Assembly: GCF_000332055.1 (NCBI RefSeq)
Contig: NZ_ALVZ01000156.1
Span: 1 to 32,416, forward strand
DNA from: Xenococcus sp. PCC 7305
GTDB taxonomy: Bacteria; Cyanobacteriota; Cyanobacteriia; Cyanobacteriales; Xenococcaceae
Reading direction: 5' to 3'
DNA length: 32,416 nucleotides
Below the pieces are notes generated by a model. The model had not been told where the DNA came from. It made no database searches and worked only from the letters and a program-made list of their open reading frames with translations. The translations under genes were made by a program, and so were the position numbers. Shown here one piece after another: positions 15,561 to 24,261 of this stretch. Positions within the stretch are counted from its first letter, which is position 1; the number at the start of each line of letters is the position of its first letter.

Positions 15561-17372
15561 TTAAGCTTCCAGCATTTGCAGATTATATAAACTAGCATAA
15601 AGTCCATCTTCTTCTAATAATTGATCATGATTACCTGATTCGATTAATTCACCTCTTTTGAGGACAAAGATCCGATCCACATCTCGAATTGTGGAAAGAC
15701 GGTGCGCAATAATTATCGCGGTGCGATCGCGCAATAAATGGTCTAGAGCTTCTTGAATCAAAGCTTCTGTCTTAACGTCCAAACTTGCGGTAGCTTCATC
15801 TAAGACCAAAACATGGGGATTGCGAATTGCCACCCGAGCAAAAGCAAGTAACTGTTTTTGTCCCCCAGAAAGATTGGTTCCTCGTTCTCGAAGTTCGGTA
15901 TGATAGCCATTGGGCAAATCTTCAATAAATCCATCTATATTAGTCATTCTCGCGGACTGCTTGACTTCTAACAGATCATAATTATCTCCTAGCGTAATAT
16001 TGCGCTGAACATCTCCTGCAAAAAGAAAACTTTCCTGGAGAATCACCCCAATATAGCGACGTAATTCCGCTTGGGAAATATCTCGAATGTCAATCCCATC
16101 GACCAAAATTCTACCTTTGCTTGGTTCGTAAAGACGACATAATAAACGAATAATCGAACTTTTTCCTGCTCCTGTGGGACCCACTAAGGCAATTTTTTCT
16201 CCTGGTTTAATCGTAAAATCTAGGTTTTTCAGGACATATTCGTCACTCTTGTAGCCAAACCAAACATTTTCAAATCTGATCTCGCCAATATGATCTTTAG
16301 CGGCAATTTTTTCTTGTAAAGATGAACTGTCCCCCGTATCTTTAATTTCAATGGGTTCACTCATTAATTCTGTGATACGTTCGATCGCGGTGAGTCCCGA
16401 TTGAAACATGGTAAATTTATCTGCAAACTGCCGTAGAGGGTTAAATAACCTTTGCGAAAACAGAATAAAAGCCGATAGTTTGCCAAAAGTAATTGTAGTT
16501 TGTAAGACAAAAACACCACCAATCCAGAGCATTCCCGCGATCGCGACAAGAGAGATCCATTCTAAGGTCGCTGACACTGCCGAATCATGGAAAATTGTTT
16601 TATCAACAGCAGTCCGATAACGCTCATTCACCGAGCGATGCATCTCGGAATTATATTTTTCTCGTCGAAAGAGCTGCACAATATTAATTCCCGTGACATT
16701 CTCCTGCAACATCGAATTTAGTTTGGATAACTCTTCTCTCGCTCGATAGTTGGCTAGTCTATATTGCGACTGAAAATAAATAATTAAACCAGTAACAGGA
16801 AGCAGCATTAAAATCAGAATCGAAGCTAAACGCCAGTCTTCTAGATACATAAAGAAGATCAACGCCGCAATAGACATAATGTCGCTAACCACTCCGATCG
16901 CCCCAGTGGCAAAGACATCTCCGAGAGCTTCGACATCATTGGTTACGCGGGTAACCAACTTTCCCACAGGAGTTCGATCAAAAAACCGCGAAGCGAGAGA
17001 TGTCAGATGGGTAAATAAGTCCTCTCTCACCGACGCGGTGATTTCTTGTCCCAGTTTTTGCACTAGATAACCTTGAGCCGACGAAAACATCAGTTTGATG
17101 GAAACTGTTACTAGTAAAAATACGACTAAAACATTAATGCCTTGGGCAATAGTTTTTCCTTGAAGAAATGACCAAGTCGGCTCCTCTTTGAGCAGAGATA
17201 CGGCTTGTCCAATAATAATCGGCTGCACTGCACCAGCGATCGCCAGAGGGAATAGTAAAATCAAGCCAATGATCAAAATTTTGCTATTTTTTTGCAGATA
17301 GGGAATTAATTTGAGAAATAATCGCCAATCATTATCTTTTTTTTTATTGCTGAGAAAAGGAGTTTGGTTCAT
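15561..17372 (-). CDS. ABC exporter, fused membrane and ATPase domains (MsbA/MDR type)
   Basis: This 603-residue half-transporter has a six-helix ABC transmembrane domain (about 30-325) and a nucleotide-binding domain (about 365-600). The ATPase motifs are complete: Walker A GPTGAGKSS near residue 395, the Q-loop in GVILQESFLF, signature LSGGQKQ, Walker B VLVLDEATASLD and the H-loop IIAHRLST. It works as a homodimer or heterodimer pumping lipids, drugs or peptides outward. The substrate cannot be told from the sequence. It converges with ftsI and is separated from the divergent cyclophilin gene by about 300 bases. Confidence 0.92.
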   Translation of the reverse strand: MNQTPFLSNKKKDNDWRLFLKLIPYLQKNSKILIIGLILLFPLAIAGAVQPIIIGQAVSLLKEEPTWSFLQGKTIAQGINVLVVFLLVTVSIKLMFSSAQGYLVQKLGQEITASVREDLFTHLTSLASRFFDRTPVGKLVTRVTNDVEALGDVFATGAIGVVSDIMSIAALIFFMYLEDWRLASILILMLLPVTGLIIYFQSQYRLANYRAREELSKLNSMLQENVTGINIVQLFRREKYNSEMHRSVNERYRTAVDKTIFHDSAVSATLEWISLVAIAGMLWIGGVFVLQTTITFGKLSAFILFSQRLFNPLRQFADKFTMFQSGLTAIERITELMSEPIEIKDTGDSSSLQEKIAAKDHIGEIRFENVWFGYKSDEYVLKNLDFTIKPGEKIALVGPTGAGKSSIIRLLCRLYEPSKGRILVDGIDIRDISQAELRRYIGVILQESFLFAGDVQRNITLGDNYDLLEVKQSARMTNIDGFIEDLPNGYHTELRERGTNLSGGQKQLLAFARVAIRNPHVLVLDEATASLDVKTEALIQEALDHLLRDRTAIIIAHRLSTIRDVDRIFVLKRGELIESGNHDQLLEEDGLYASLYNLQMLEA

Positions 17373-17675
17373 TTAGTTCAGGTAACGCTCATCAGTCATC
17401 AGTCATAAGTTATCCTCCTTCGAGGACTTGGTCAGTAACCAGTAACTAAATTATTTATTAATTGAGGATATCAGTAATGTTATCAAAGTCAGATATAATT
17501 TGACGAGCGACCATAGCGAAGCTTACTTGTCATGGTAACGCGTTAGGTTACATTATGATTTGGCGGTTAAGCCAGGGCATCTCTCCCGTAGAAGAATTTC
17601 TATCTGCCATCTCCCTTCGCCTAGCAAAGCCCTGTTAAACAAGTGAAAAGATATCAGTGATCGAGCTTTAAATTT
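17373..17675. other. Intergenic region between the ABC exporter and the CYP38-like gene
   Basis: This holds divergent promoters. I note two TCAGTCA heptads at 17392-17405, the palindrome TAACGCGTTA at 17536-17545 and a small hairpin TCCTC-CTTC-GAGGA near 17413. I see no RNA gene or small reading frame. Confidence 0.4.
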
Positions 17676-18794
17676 ATGAAAACGATAAAAAAGATAATTG
17701 CTAATAGCCAGAAGAAACTACTTTATAGCTGGATAAAAACAGTATCTCTGATTGTATTTGTTATCAGTAGCACCTTGATTGCCTGGCAACCACCTGCGAT
17801 CGCATTCTTAGCCCAAGGAAATGCTATTACCGATCCTAATGCGATTCTACGCTATGCTTTGCCAATTGATAATGACCAAATTCGCCAGCTCCAAGATGAT
17901 CTAGAAGATCTCTCAGAACAGTTGCGCAGTAAACGATGGAGCACAATTAGCAAAGATCTCAAAGATGCACTCTATGTTCTTGAGTATCGTCGTGACAACA
18001 TTCTTGAGAGCATTCCCGAAGACTTACATCCTCGTAGTGAAATCTTGATGGATAAGATTACCGAAGGAATTGAAGTAATCCAAGATTTTGCTCAAGATAA
18101 AGATCGCGACCCTATCTATATTAAAAAAGAAGAGATTCTTGGCTATGTCGGCGAATTAGAAGAATCAATGGTTACAGAATTCCCCTATGAAGTTCCCGAA
18201 GCCTATGCCTATTTACCGCAACTTCTCGGTCGCGCTGTGGTAGAAATGGAAACAACTAGAGGCACCATAGATATTATTGTTGATGGTTATAGTGCGCCGG
18301 TGAATGGTGGTAACTTTGTTGATTTGGTGCAAAAAGGTTTTTACGATGGCGCGAGTTTTGATTATGCGAAGGATACTTATTTACAAGCGGGAGATCCTCC
18401 CGGTCCTACAGCTGGTTTTATTGACCCCAATACTGGAGAATACCGTGCTATCCCTCTAGAAGTTTTAGTCGCAGGGGATAAGAAACCTACCTATCGATAC
18501 ACTCTAGAGCAACTTGGTCGTTATTTGGATGTGCCAATTATTCCTTTTAATGCCTATGGTGCAGTGGCTCTAGCTCATCCAGCTTTTAGTCCTAATGGTG
18601 GTTCTTCGCAATTTTTCTTCTTTAAATTTGACACTGAATTAACTCCTCCTGGTTTTAACTTGATGGATGGGCGTTACTCAATATTTGGTTACACAGTCAA
18701 AGGCAAAGAGTTAATCGACAAAATGACCACCGATGATAAGATCATCTCTGCTAAAGTCGTTCATGGTCTGGAAAACCTAGTTCAACCCGACTAA
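17676..18794 (+). CDS. CYP38/TLP40-type cyclophilin, thylakoid lumen or periplasm
   Basis: This 372-residue protein has a signal peptide (hydrophobic 22-42, cleavage likely after PPAIA). A helical domain (about 60-165, DQIRQLQDDLEDLSEQLRSK and on) follows, then a cyclophilin domain (about 185-365, MLV-type start VVEMETTRGTIDIIVDG, then GGNFVDLVQKGFYDGASF, SPNGGSSQFFFF). This is the layout of plant CYP38/TLP40 and its cyanobacterial homologue, needed for photosystem II assembly. The catalytic Arg-containing stretch FHRV of active cyclophilins reads FDYAKDTY. The core motif is thus altered, in keeping with the reported lack of isomerase activity of CYP38. It stands alone, upstream of thiL. Confidence 0.9.
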   Translation: MKTIKKIIANSQKKLLYSWIKTVSLIVFVISSTLIAWQPPAIAFLAQGNAITDPNAILRYALPIDNDQIRQLQDDLEDLSEQLRSKRWSTISKDLKDALYVLEYRRDNILESIPEDLHPRSEILMDKITEGIEVIQDFAQDKDRDPIYIKKEEILGYVGELEESMVTEFPYEVPEAYAYLPQLLGRAVVEMETTRGTIDIIVDGYSAPVNGGNFVDLVQKGFYDGASFDYAKDTYLQAGDPPGPTAGFIDPNTGEYRAIPLEVLVAGDKKPTYRYTLEQLGRYLDVPIIPFNAYGAVALAHPAFSPNGGSSQFFFFKFDTELTPPGFNLMDGRYSIFGYTVKGKELIDKMTTDDKIISAKVVHGLENLVQPD

Positions 18795-18950
18795 TCAGTT
18801 ATCAATTAAGTACCTAGGCAAAATTAATTGTATATTTTGGGGTTTGGGGTCTTAGGGGATTTGGGAATTGGGGAAAAAAAGATAGTCAATTTCAAATTTA
18901 CACAAATAATTTTGCTTACCTACTTAAAATTGGTCAATGTTTGATATTTA

Positions 18951-19943
18951 ATGCTCAATGTAAAAGATATTGGGGAACAGGGTTTACTCAGAAAGTTACA
19001 AGCTTTTTGTCCGACCGATGTTGTGGGGGATGATGGAGCGATTTTACAACTTAAGCGCGATCGCAAGTTGGTAGTGACCACCGATGTCCTAGTTGATAAT
19101 GTTCATTTTAGCGATCGCACTACCTCAGCTTTTGATGTGGGTTGGCGTGGTGCCGCTGCAAATTTATCAGATTTAGCGGCTATGGGCGCAACTCCCATCG
19201 GCATTACTGTTGGGTTATCTCTTCCTGGAGAGACCCCTGTGTCCTGGGTAGAAGAACTATATCGCGGTTTGGATAGTTGTTTGCGTAAATACCAAAGCGC
19301 GATCGTCGGTGGTGATATTACTCGCTCTGAGGTGATTACTATTGCCATAACTGCTTTGGGAGAAGTTTCTCCTGGTCAAGAGATTCGCCGTAGTGCTGCG
19401 CAGGTAGGAGATGCGATCGCAATTACTGGATATCATGGTCTATCCAGAGCCGGTTTAGAATTGCTGCTACATCCCGAATTAGGTCAAAATTTGACTCCAG
19501 TGGAACAGAAAATTCTGATGAAAGCTCATCAACAGCCCCAACCCCGACTGAATGTATTGTCAATCTTGTCAGAGCTGGGAGAGAATATCCGAGTTGCGGG
19601 CATGGATAGTAGTGATGGGTTAGGGGATGCGATCGCTCAGATTTGTCATTGCAGTGAAGTCGGAGCCGTAATAGATTGTAATGCTTTACCGATTCATCCT
19701 GCTTTGAGTAATTTCGTCATGCCATCCCAAGCCGAAGACTGGATTTTCTATGGTGGCGAAGATTTTGAGTTGGTTCTCTGTTTGCCGGAAAATCTGGCCA
19801 TATCGCTAGTCGAACAATTAGGCAATGGCGCAAATATTATCGGGGAAATCACGTCCGAACCTGAAATTGTTATGAATAATCCTCGCAATGCTGATTTAAA
19901 GTCTTTATCTGTCTTGAGAGCAGGATTTCAACATTTTAATTAA
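18951..19943 (+). CDS. thiL: Thiamine-monophosphate kinase
   Basis: This 330-residue protein has ThiL motifs in order. They are VVGDDGAIL near residue 23, TTDVLVDNVHF near 42 (the metal-binding aspartates), GWRGAAANLSDLAAMGA, VGGDITRS and the late MDSSDGLGDAIAQIC with YGGEDFEL. It phosphorylates thiamine monophosphate to thiamine diphosphate, the last step of cofactor synthesis. It is of the PurM/SelD fold with full family length. The tsaB gene follows after 53 bases on the same strand. No TPP riboswitch is visible in the 156 bases upstream, which are unusually G-rich (repeated GGGG runs around 18838-18870). Confidence 0.94.
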   Translation: MLNVKDIGEQGLLRKLQAFCPTDVVGDDGAILQLKRDRKLVVTTDVLVDNVHFSDRTTSAFDVGWRGAAANLSDLAAMGATPIGITVGLSLPGETPVSWVEELYRGLDSCLRKYQSAIVGGDITRSEVITIAITALGEVSPGQEIRRSAAQVGDAIAITGYHGLSRAGLELLLHPELGQNLTPVEQKILMKAHQQPQPRLNVLSILSELGENIRVAGMDSSDGLGDAIAQICHCSEVGAVIDCNALPIHPALSNFVMPSQAEDWIFYGGEDFELVLCLPENLAISLVEQLGNGANIIGEITSEPEIVMNNPRNADLKSLSVLRAGFQHFN

Positions 19944-19996
19944 AATCTCTTCACGATTAGCTATAAGTGATCAGCCGTTAACTTACATTTATTCCC

Positions 19997-20629
19997 ATGA
20001 ATCAGCAACAGAAATATGGCCTAGCACTGCATACTACTACTCCACAATTAGGCATCTGTTTAGACAATTTTCAAGGCGATCGCCGTAGCCAAATCTGGGA
20101 TCTCGGGCGAGATTTATCTTCTTTGCTCCATCAACATCTGCAATCAATGCTCGTACCCCAAACTTGGCAAGATTTAAAATTTATTGCCGTTGCCAAAGGC
20201 CCAGGAGGCTTCACTGGTACCAGAATGGGGGTTGTTACCACTCGTACTATTGCCCAACAGTTAAATATTCCTCTTTACGGCATTTCTACTTTAGCTGCGA
20301 TCGCGCATTCTGCGATCGCTAATCCTGATCGCAATTCTTTAATCGCAGTACAAATGGATGCGAGAAGAGAGCAATTGTTTGCTGCGATCTATCAAATAAG
20401 CGAGAATGGCATTTGGCAGCCCTACTTATCAGATATGGTAATCGGCACCGTAGAATGGCAAAATACCTTATCAGATTTAGACTCACCCTATAAATTAGTT
20501 ATATCCCCGACCGAAACTGCTAATACAGTTATTGATGTTCTAGAACTTGCTCATGCTCAATGGAGACAAGGAAAGAAAAGCCAATGGCAAGATATTGTCC
20601 CCTTTTATGGGCAACATCCTGTTAGATGA
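19997..20629 (+). CDS. tsaB: TsaB, tRNA threonylcarbamoyladenosine synthesis factor
   Basis: This 210-residue ASKHA-fold protein starts YGLALHTTTPQLGICL. It has the FIAVAKGPGGFTGTRMG motif (about 65-82) and TTRTIAQQLNIPLYGISTLA, followed by VQMDARREQLFAAIY. These match TsaB (YeaZ). TsaB partners TsaD and TsaE to make t6A37 in ANN-decoding tRNAs. No tsaD is in the window. The C-terminus is short, stopping at FYGQHPVR with a TGA that directly adjoins a GGCAGAG heptad repeat. It lies 53 bases after thiL and is probably in the same transcript. Confidence 0.92.
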   Translation: MNQQQKYGLALHTTTPQLGICLDNFQGDRRSQIWDLGRDLSSLLHQHLQSMLVPQTWQDLKFIAVAKGPGGFTGTRMGVVTTRTIAQQLNIPLYGISTLAAIAHSAIANPDRNSLIAVQMDARREQLFAAIYQISENGIWQPYLSDMVIGTVEWQNTLSDLDSPYKLVISPTETANTVIDVLELAHAQWRQGKKSQWQDIVPFYGQHPVR

Positions 20630-20630
20630 A

Positions 20631-20672
20631 GGCAGAGGGCAGAGGGCAGAGGGCAGAAGGCAGAAGGCAAAG
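20631..20672. repeat. STRR heptad repeat (GGCAGAG)6 adjoining the tsaB stop
   Basis: Units are GGCAGAG x3, GGCAGAA x2 and GGCAAAG, starting two bases after the TGA of tsaB. It is the same heptad as at 7504 (complement) and 30541. Confidence 0.9.
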
Positions 20673-20689
20673 GTTTCTATCAACAATTA

Positions 20690-21145
20690 TTATTTAACTG
20701 GTTTGAGACGTGTAAACTTTAAGCTGAACTTGCCCCCACTGGTTTCCCCAAAGGCCCGAACCCGCACGATATACTTGCCATTCTCAACGATTCTTGAAAA
20801 TAGCAATGAGTTTGTTGTTCCATCAGGAGCATCATCATTCTCTGCAACAGTGGAACCATCATTTGCAATCAGCATAATCATGGTGTCAAACTCATCAGAA
20901 GTCAGATCAATCGCCACTTGATCCCCTTTTTCCAATTGAATATAGTAGTCGCGAGCAAAACCCCCCTCGCCAGTGGGAATATCGTGCTCTGAAAGGGTAT
21001 CGGAAATTTCTTTGTCCGAAGAAATTCCATAGGGATTATAAAGTCTGTTTTGGGCTTCTGCTGGTGACATGAACATCGCGATCGCCACCAGGGCAATACC
21101 CATAGGAAAATTGCAATACCAGCGATTAAAAAACAGTTTAGCCAT
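20690..21145 (-). CDS. Small secreted protein with PPC-like domain
   Basis: From the ATG at 21145 this encodes 151 residues. An upstream TTG at 21163 is less likely. A signal peptide (about 14-31, GIALVAIAMFMSPAEA) has a probable cleavage after AEA. The mature part has the jelly-roll pattern of bacterial pre-peptidase C-terminal (PPC) domains: YYIQLEKGDQVAIDLTSDEF, then DTMIMLIANDGSTVAENDDA, then a Y-I-V-R-V-R-A-F strand and F-S-L-K-F-T at the end. No protease is attached, so it is a stand-alone extracytoplasmic binding domain of unknown target. A 21-codon hydrophobic frame (21138-21203) overlaps its start. Confidence 0.8.
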   Translation of the reverse strand: MAKLFFNRWYCNFPMGIALVAIAMFMSPAEAQNRLYNPYGISSDKEISDTLSEHDIPTGEGGFARDYYIQLEKGDQVAIDLTSDEFDTMIMLIANDGSTVAENDDAPDGTTNSLLFSRIVENGKYIVRVRAFGETSGGKFSLKFTRLKPVK

Positions 21146-21286
21146 ACAAAAAAATTGAACCAACCGAGCCTAGAGCCCCAATAAGCATAATTAGAATATT
21201 CATCTCTACAATTCTATATCCCCTATGCAAAAAGAGCTCAGAGATTTTTATCTCAGCACTAGGTTTAGTTGTATTTCAGTTGGAAT

Positions 21287-21412
21287 TTAGTTCTTAGTCG
21301 AAAACAAAGATGAATTTTTTACTTTATTGAATACCCTGACCAATACCACGACAGCAAAAATCAACCATAGCAAAGAGCTTAATTGACCTAACAAAATAGA
21401 TATATCCATCAT
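21287..21412 (-). CDS. 41-residue single-span membrane microprotein
   Basis: Reading the minus strand from ATG 21412 (or 21409) gives a 41-codon frame ending TAA at 21287. It starts MMDISILLGQLSSLLWLIF, continues with the hydrophobic AVVVLVRVF and ends in a polar basic tail NKVKNSSLFSTKN. One membrane span (about 5-28) with a positively charged C-terminal side is clear. A GGA lies six bases before the ATG as part of a weak ribosome binding site. Cyanobacteria have many such subunits in photosystem, cytochrome b6f and NDH-1 complexes. I cannot match this one to a named subunit (NdhP, NdhQ and Psb/Pet small subunits were considered). It lies in the gap between the PPC-like gene and the lipoxygenase gene. 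Confidence 0.6.
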   Translation of the reverse strand: MMDISILLGQLSSLLWLIFAVVVLVRVFNKVKNSSLFSTKN

Positions 21413-21655
21413 AATTTCCAATCTTTAAAACCAAACAAGATTATTCCCTTCGAGTCTCCCTCAGATTTCAGGGGCTAGACAGACTATTGATATCATTTTT
21501 GTTGATTCTTAATATATTTTAAAGGAAAGCCCTAGAGAGTTTAAAAAACTACAAATCTTTTTACTTAAATTACGCATTTTAATTCTTATTAAGTTCTACC
21601 ATTTACTAAACTGAATAATTCATAAAAAGTAATTCATAAAATAGAGGAAGTTGCC

Positions 21656-23575
21656 ATGCAACCTTTACTCCCACAAAATGACCCTGATCTCGATACAAGA
21701 AACCAGGCCATTGGACAACAACGCCAGAAATATCAATGGAGCTACTATCCCAATGATAATGGCACTCCCATGGTGAAAAAATTACCTCAAGATGAGCAGC
21801 CTTTTAATAAACCCCAATGGATTCGTGACTCTATTTCAGTAATCTTAAGAGTCTTTGGCAATCAGTCTTTAGAAGATTTTTTAGCAGGCAGCTCTTGCTC
21901 TAAGTTTGTACTTTACGGCATTACTACCTGGGTTTATCGATTTATCAATAACATTAAAAACACTAAGTTTCTCCTCTGGCTTCTCAACAGATTAAAGCCT
22001 TTGCTTCAGCGTCTGTACCGCAGAAGAGAATTAGCCACCCAAACCCCTAATAGACCAGAGAAAAACTCTCAGAACAATCAGCAACAAAATCTCACTAGTT
22101 TAGAAAAAACGCTTCAAGACTATCAAAATTTATTTCAAATTATTTATCTTCCCTGCGTTAGCGAGCATTTTCAAGAAGATCGTGAGTTCGCGGCGCATCG
22201 GGTTGCCGGCCCCAATCCATTGGTGATTGAGCGGGTGAAGGAACAACTTCCCCCAAATTTCCCCGTAACTGACAACCAATATCAAGCTGTTATGGGAAAG
22301 GAAGATTCTCTTGCTCAGGCAATTCAAGACAAAAGGCTTTATTTAGCTGACTATAAGATCTTTGATGGTATCAAAGCTGGCGACTTCCCCCCAGAATACA
22401 CCAAATACCTATGTGCTCCTTTAGCTTTATTTTCAGTACCTCAAGCTGGTAATTGCCCTCGTTCTTTAGTCACTGTCGCCATTCAATGCCATCAAGCGCC
22501 AAGTTCGACAAATCCTATTTTTACGCCTCCACCACCCAGCACCCCCAAGGATCAGCAATGGTCTTGGTTGATTGCCAAAACTATAGTGCAAATTGCCGAT
22601 GCCAACTATCATGAGTTGATATCCCATCTGGGGCGAACACATCTACTCATAGAACCTTTTGTAATCGCAACGGAAAGAGAACTAGCCCCCAATCATCCTT
22701 TAGGATTGCTGCTGCGCCCCCATTTTCAAGGCACTTTGTTCATTAACAATGCTGCAACAGTAGGTCTAATCAACAAAGATGGCATAGTTGATGCTACTTT
22801 TGGGGGAACTTTAAATGAATCCCTGCGGATTACTCTTGAAGGCGTTAGAGGCTATCCTTATTCCTTTAATGACTCAATGTTACCCAAGTTTTTTGAGCAG
22901 CAAGGAGTTGATGATCCAGACGCCTTACCTGATTATCCTTATCGGGATGATGGGATGTTAATTTGGAATGCAATCCACACATGGGTTACTAGCTACATCT
23001 CTATTTACTATCACAACGATCAGGATATCGTGGATGATTCGGAACTTCAGCATTGGGTTCATAGCCTAACAAAAGATAATGGCGGGCGCATGAAAGGGTT
23101 TGGTGAGTCCAATTCGTCAGGGGGTTTAGATATTCATTCCAAAACATATCTTATTGATGCGGTGACGCTACTTATCTTTACTTGCAGCGCCCAACATGCA
23201 GCAGTCAATTTTGCTCAAGCTACTTATATGAGCTACGCTCCCAATATGCCCTTAGCAGGATATAGTTCAGCACCTTCAACTGCCACGGGGGCAACCCAGA
23301 AATCTTATTTGGACTTATTACCTCCTTTAGTACAGGCTGAAGCTCAAATGAATATCACTTACACTTTGGGATCAGTTTACTACACAGAACTTGGTCGATA
23401 TGCAGGCAAAGATCAGCCACCATACTTTAGCGATGGCAATGTCGCTCAACCACTGAAGGATTTTCAAGATCGTCTTCAGGAAATTGAAACTATTATTCAA
23501 GAGAGAAATGCCGTAAGACCTACTTTTTATAATTTTTTACGTCCCAGTAAAATTCCCCAAAGCACTAACATTTAG
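21656..23575 (+). CDS. Lipoxygenase (no PLAT domain)
   Basis: This 639-residue protein has a complete lipoxygenase catalytic domain. The iron ligands are visible: H319 and H324 (YHELISHLGRTHLLIEPF), H514 and N518 (QHAAVNFAQ) and the C-terminal I639. It inserts O2 into polyunsaturated fatty acids to make hydroperoxides. The residue at the Coffa stereocontrol position (fifth after IN in FINNAATVG) is A367, which in the family predicts S products. The N-terminal PLAT domain of plant and animal enzymes is missing. Instead, residues about 78-127 hold a hydrophobic then strongly basic stretch (FLLWLLNRLKPLLQRLYRRR) that may touch membranes. The start has AGAGGAAG upstream. An unknown 188-residue gene follows 78 bases later, and a P450-like gene converges. 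Confidence 0.93.
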   Translation: MQPLLPQNDPDLDTRNQAIGQQRQKYQWSYYPNDNGTPMVKKLPQDEQPFNKPQWIRDSISVILRVFGNQSLEDFLAGSSCSKFVLYGITTWVYRFINNIKNTKFLLWLLNRLKPLLQRLYRRRELATQTPNRPEKNSQNNQQQNLTSLEKTLQDYQNLFQIIYLPCVSEHFQEDREFAAHRVAGPNPLVIERVKEQLPPNFPVTDNQYQAVMGKEDSLAQAIQDKRLYLADYKIFDGIKAGDFPPEYTKYLCAPLALFSVPQAGNCPRSLVTVAIQCHQAPSSTNPIFTPPPPSTPKDQQWSWLIAKTIVQIADANYHELISHLGRTHLLIEPFVIATERELAPNHPLGLLLRPHFQGTLFINNAATVGLINKDGIVDATFGGTLNESLRITLEGVRGYPYSFNDSMLPKFFEQQGVDDPDALPDYPYRDDGMLIWNAIHTWVTSYISIYYHNDQDIVDDSELQHWVHSLTKDNGGRMKGFGESNSSGGLDIHSKTYLIDAVTLLIFTCSAQHAAVNFAQATYMSYAPNMPLAGYSSAPSTATGATQKSYLDLLPPLVQAEAQMNITYTLGSVYYTELGRYAGKDQPPYFSDGNVAQPLKDFQDRLQEIETIIQERNAVRPTFYNFLRPSKIPQSTNI

Positions 23576-23653
23576 TTTTTTGGCAAGAGAGATACGCTGA
23601 AATTTTCCCAGTGTCTTTTCCCACTATCCTTAATTCGACGAGGTTTAAAGCAG

Positions 23654-24220
23654 ATGAATCAGCCTAAAACAATAATCGAAGAGCAGAGATTTGACGAAAT
23701 TCAAACTTGGATGCCCACAGGACAAGGTACAGAGTTACCAGATGTTTTAAAGGGTATCTATTTTATGGATGGCAATAAACTTCCTGACGATTGCTTCACG
23801 ATGAATGCCCAATGGGATGCGGAGCGCCTTACTTTATTTATTCGCGTTTTTGATCCACTGCAATGGACTTTCAATCCTTCAGATAGTGGTCGTCAACTCC
23901 TGAAACTGATTCAGTTGACTAGGCTAGTTTATGAAATTCGCTTTAAAGATAATACCTTCAAGCGTGCAGATGCTATTCCTACAATTTTAGGATTCCGTTT
24001 ACCTCGATGGATTGTCGTGTTTGAGATGAATCAAACAGAAGATAGTGTTGATGGTAGTACCTGGGATCGCAGAAACCGAGGATTTTTTCGCTTAATTCCC
24101 ATGGGGGGCTATATTTTGAGAAAAATTGTGGACAAAAACGGCCAAAAACTGTCGACCTTTGACAAAATGCTGTCCCAAGTTGAGGAAACTTGTATTGTTG
24201 TGGCTGAACCTGAGTCCTAG
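23654..24220 (+). CDS. Unrecognised 188-residue protein downstream of the lipoxygenase gene
   Basis: I do not recognise this family. It has no signal peptide or membrane span. Visible features are LPDVLKGIYFMDGNKLPDDC near residue 28-47, a central basic/hydrophobic part (IQLTRLVYEIRFKDNTFKRA) and a beta-rich second half (LGFRLPRWIVVFEMNQ, RGFFRLIPMGGYILRKIVD). The alternating hydrophobic strands would suit a small barrel or lipid-binding fold, but that is a guess. It lies 78 bases after the lipoxygenase stop on the same strand, so co-transcription is likely. It could modify or bind the hydroperoxide product. Confidence 0.8.
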   Translation: MNQPKTIIEEQRFDEIQTWMPTGQGTELPDVLKGIYFMDGNKLPDDCFTMNAQWDAERLTLFIRVFDPLQWTFNPSDSGRQLLKLIQLTRLVYEIRFKDNTFKRADAIPTILGFRLPRWIVVFEMNQTEDSVDGSTWDRRNRGFFRLIPMGGYILRKIVDKNGQKLSTFDKMLSQVEETCIVVAEPES

Positions 24221-24261
24221 ACGACTAGTTAATCAATAATAATAATTTAAAATAACACTGC

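Noticed and set aside
18795-18950. TPP riboswitch upstream of thiL
   Set aside because: The G-rich 156 bases lack the conserved CUGAGA and ACCUGA elements of TPP riboswitches.
20631-20672. Repeat array after tsaB considered as a CRISPR fragment
   Set aside because: Units are 7 bases with no spacers. It is a heptad STRR.
21287-21412. Naming the 41-residue protein as NdhP or another known small subunit
   Set aside because: Size and topology fit several small subunits, but I cannot recall their sequences well enough to support a specific name.
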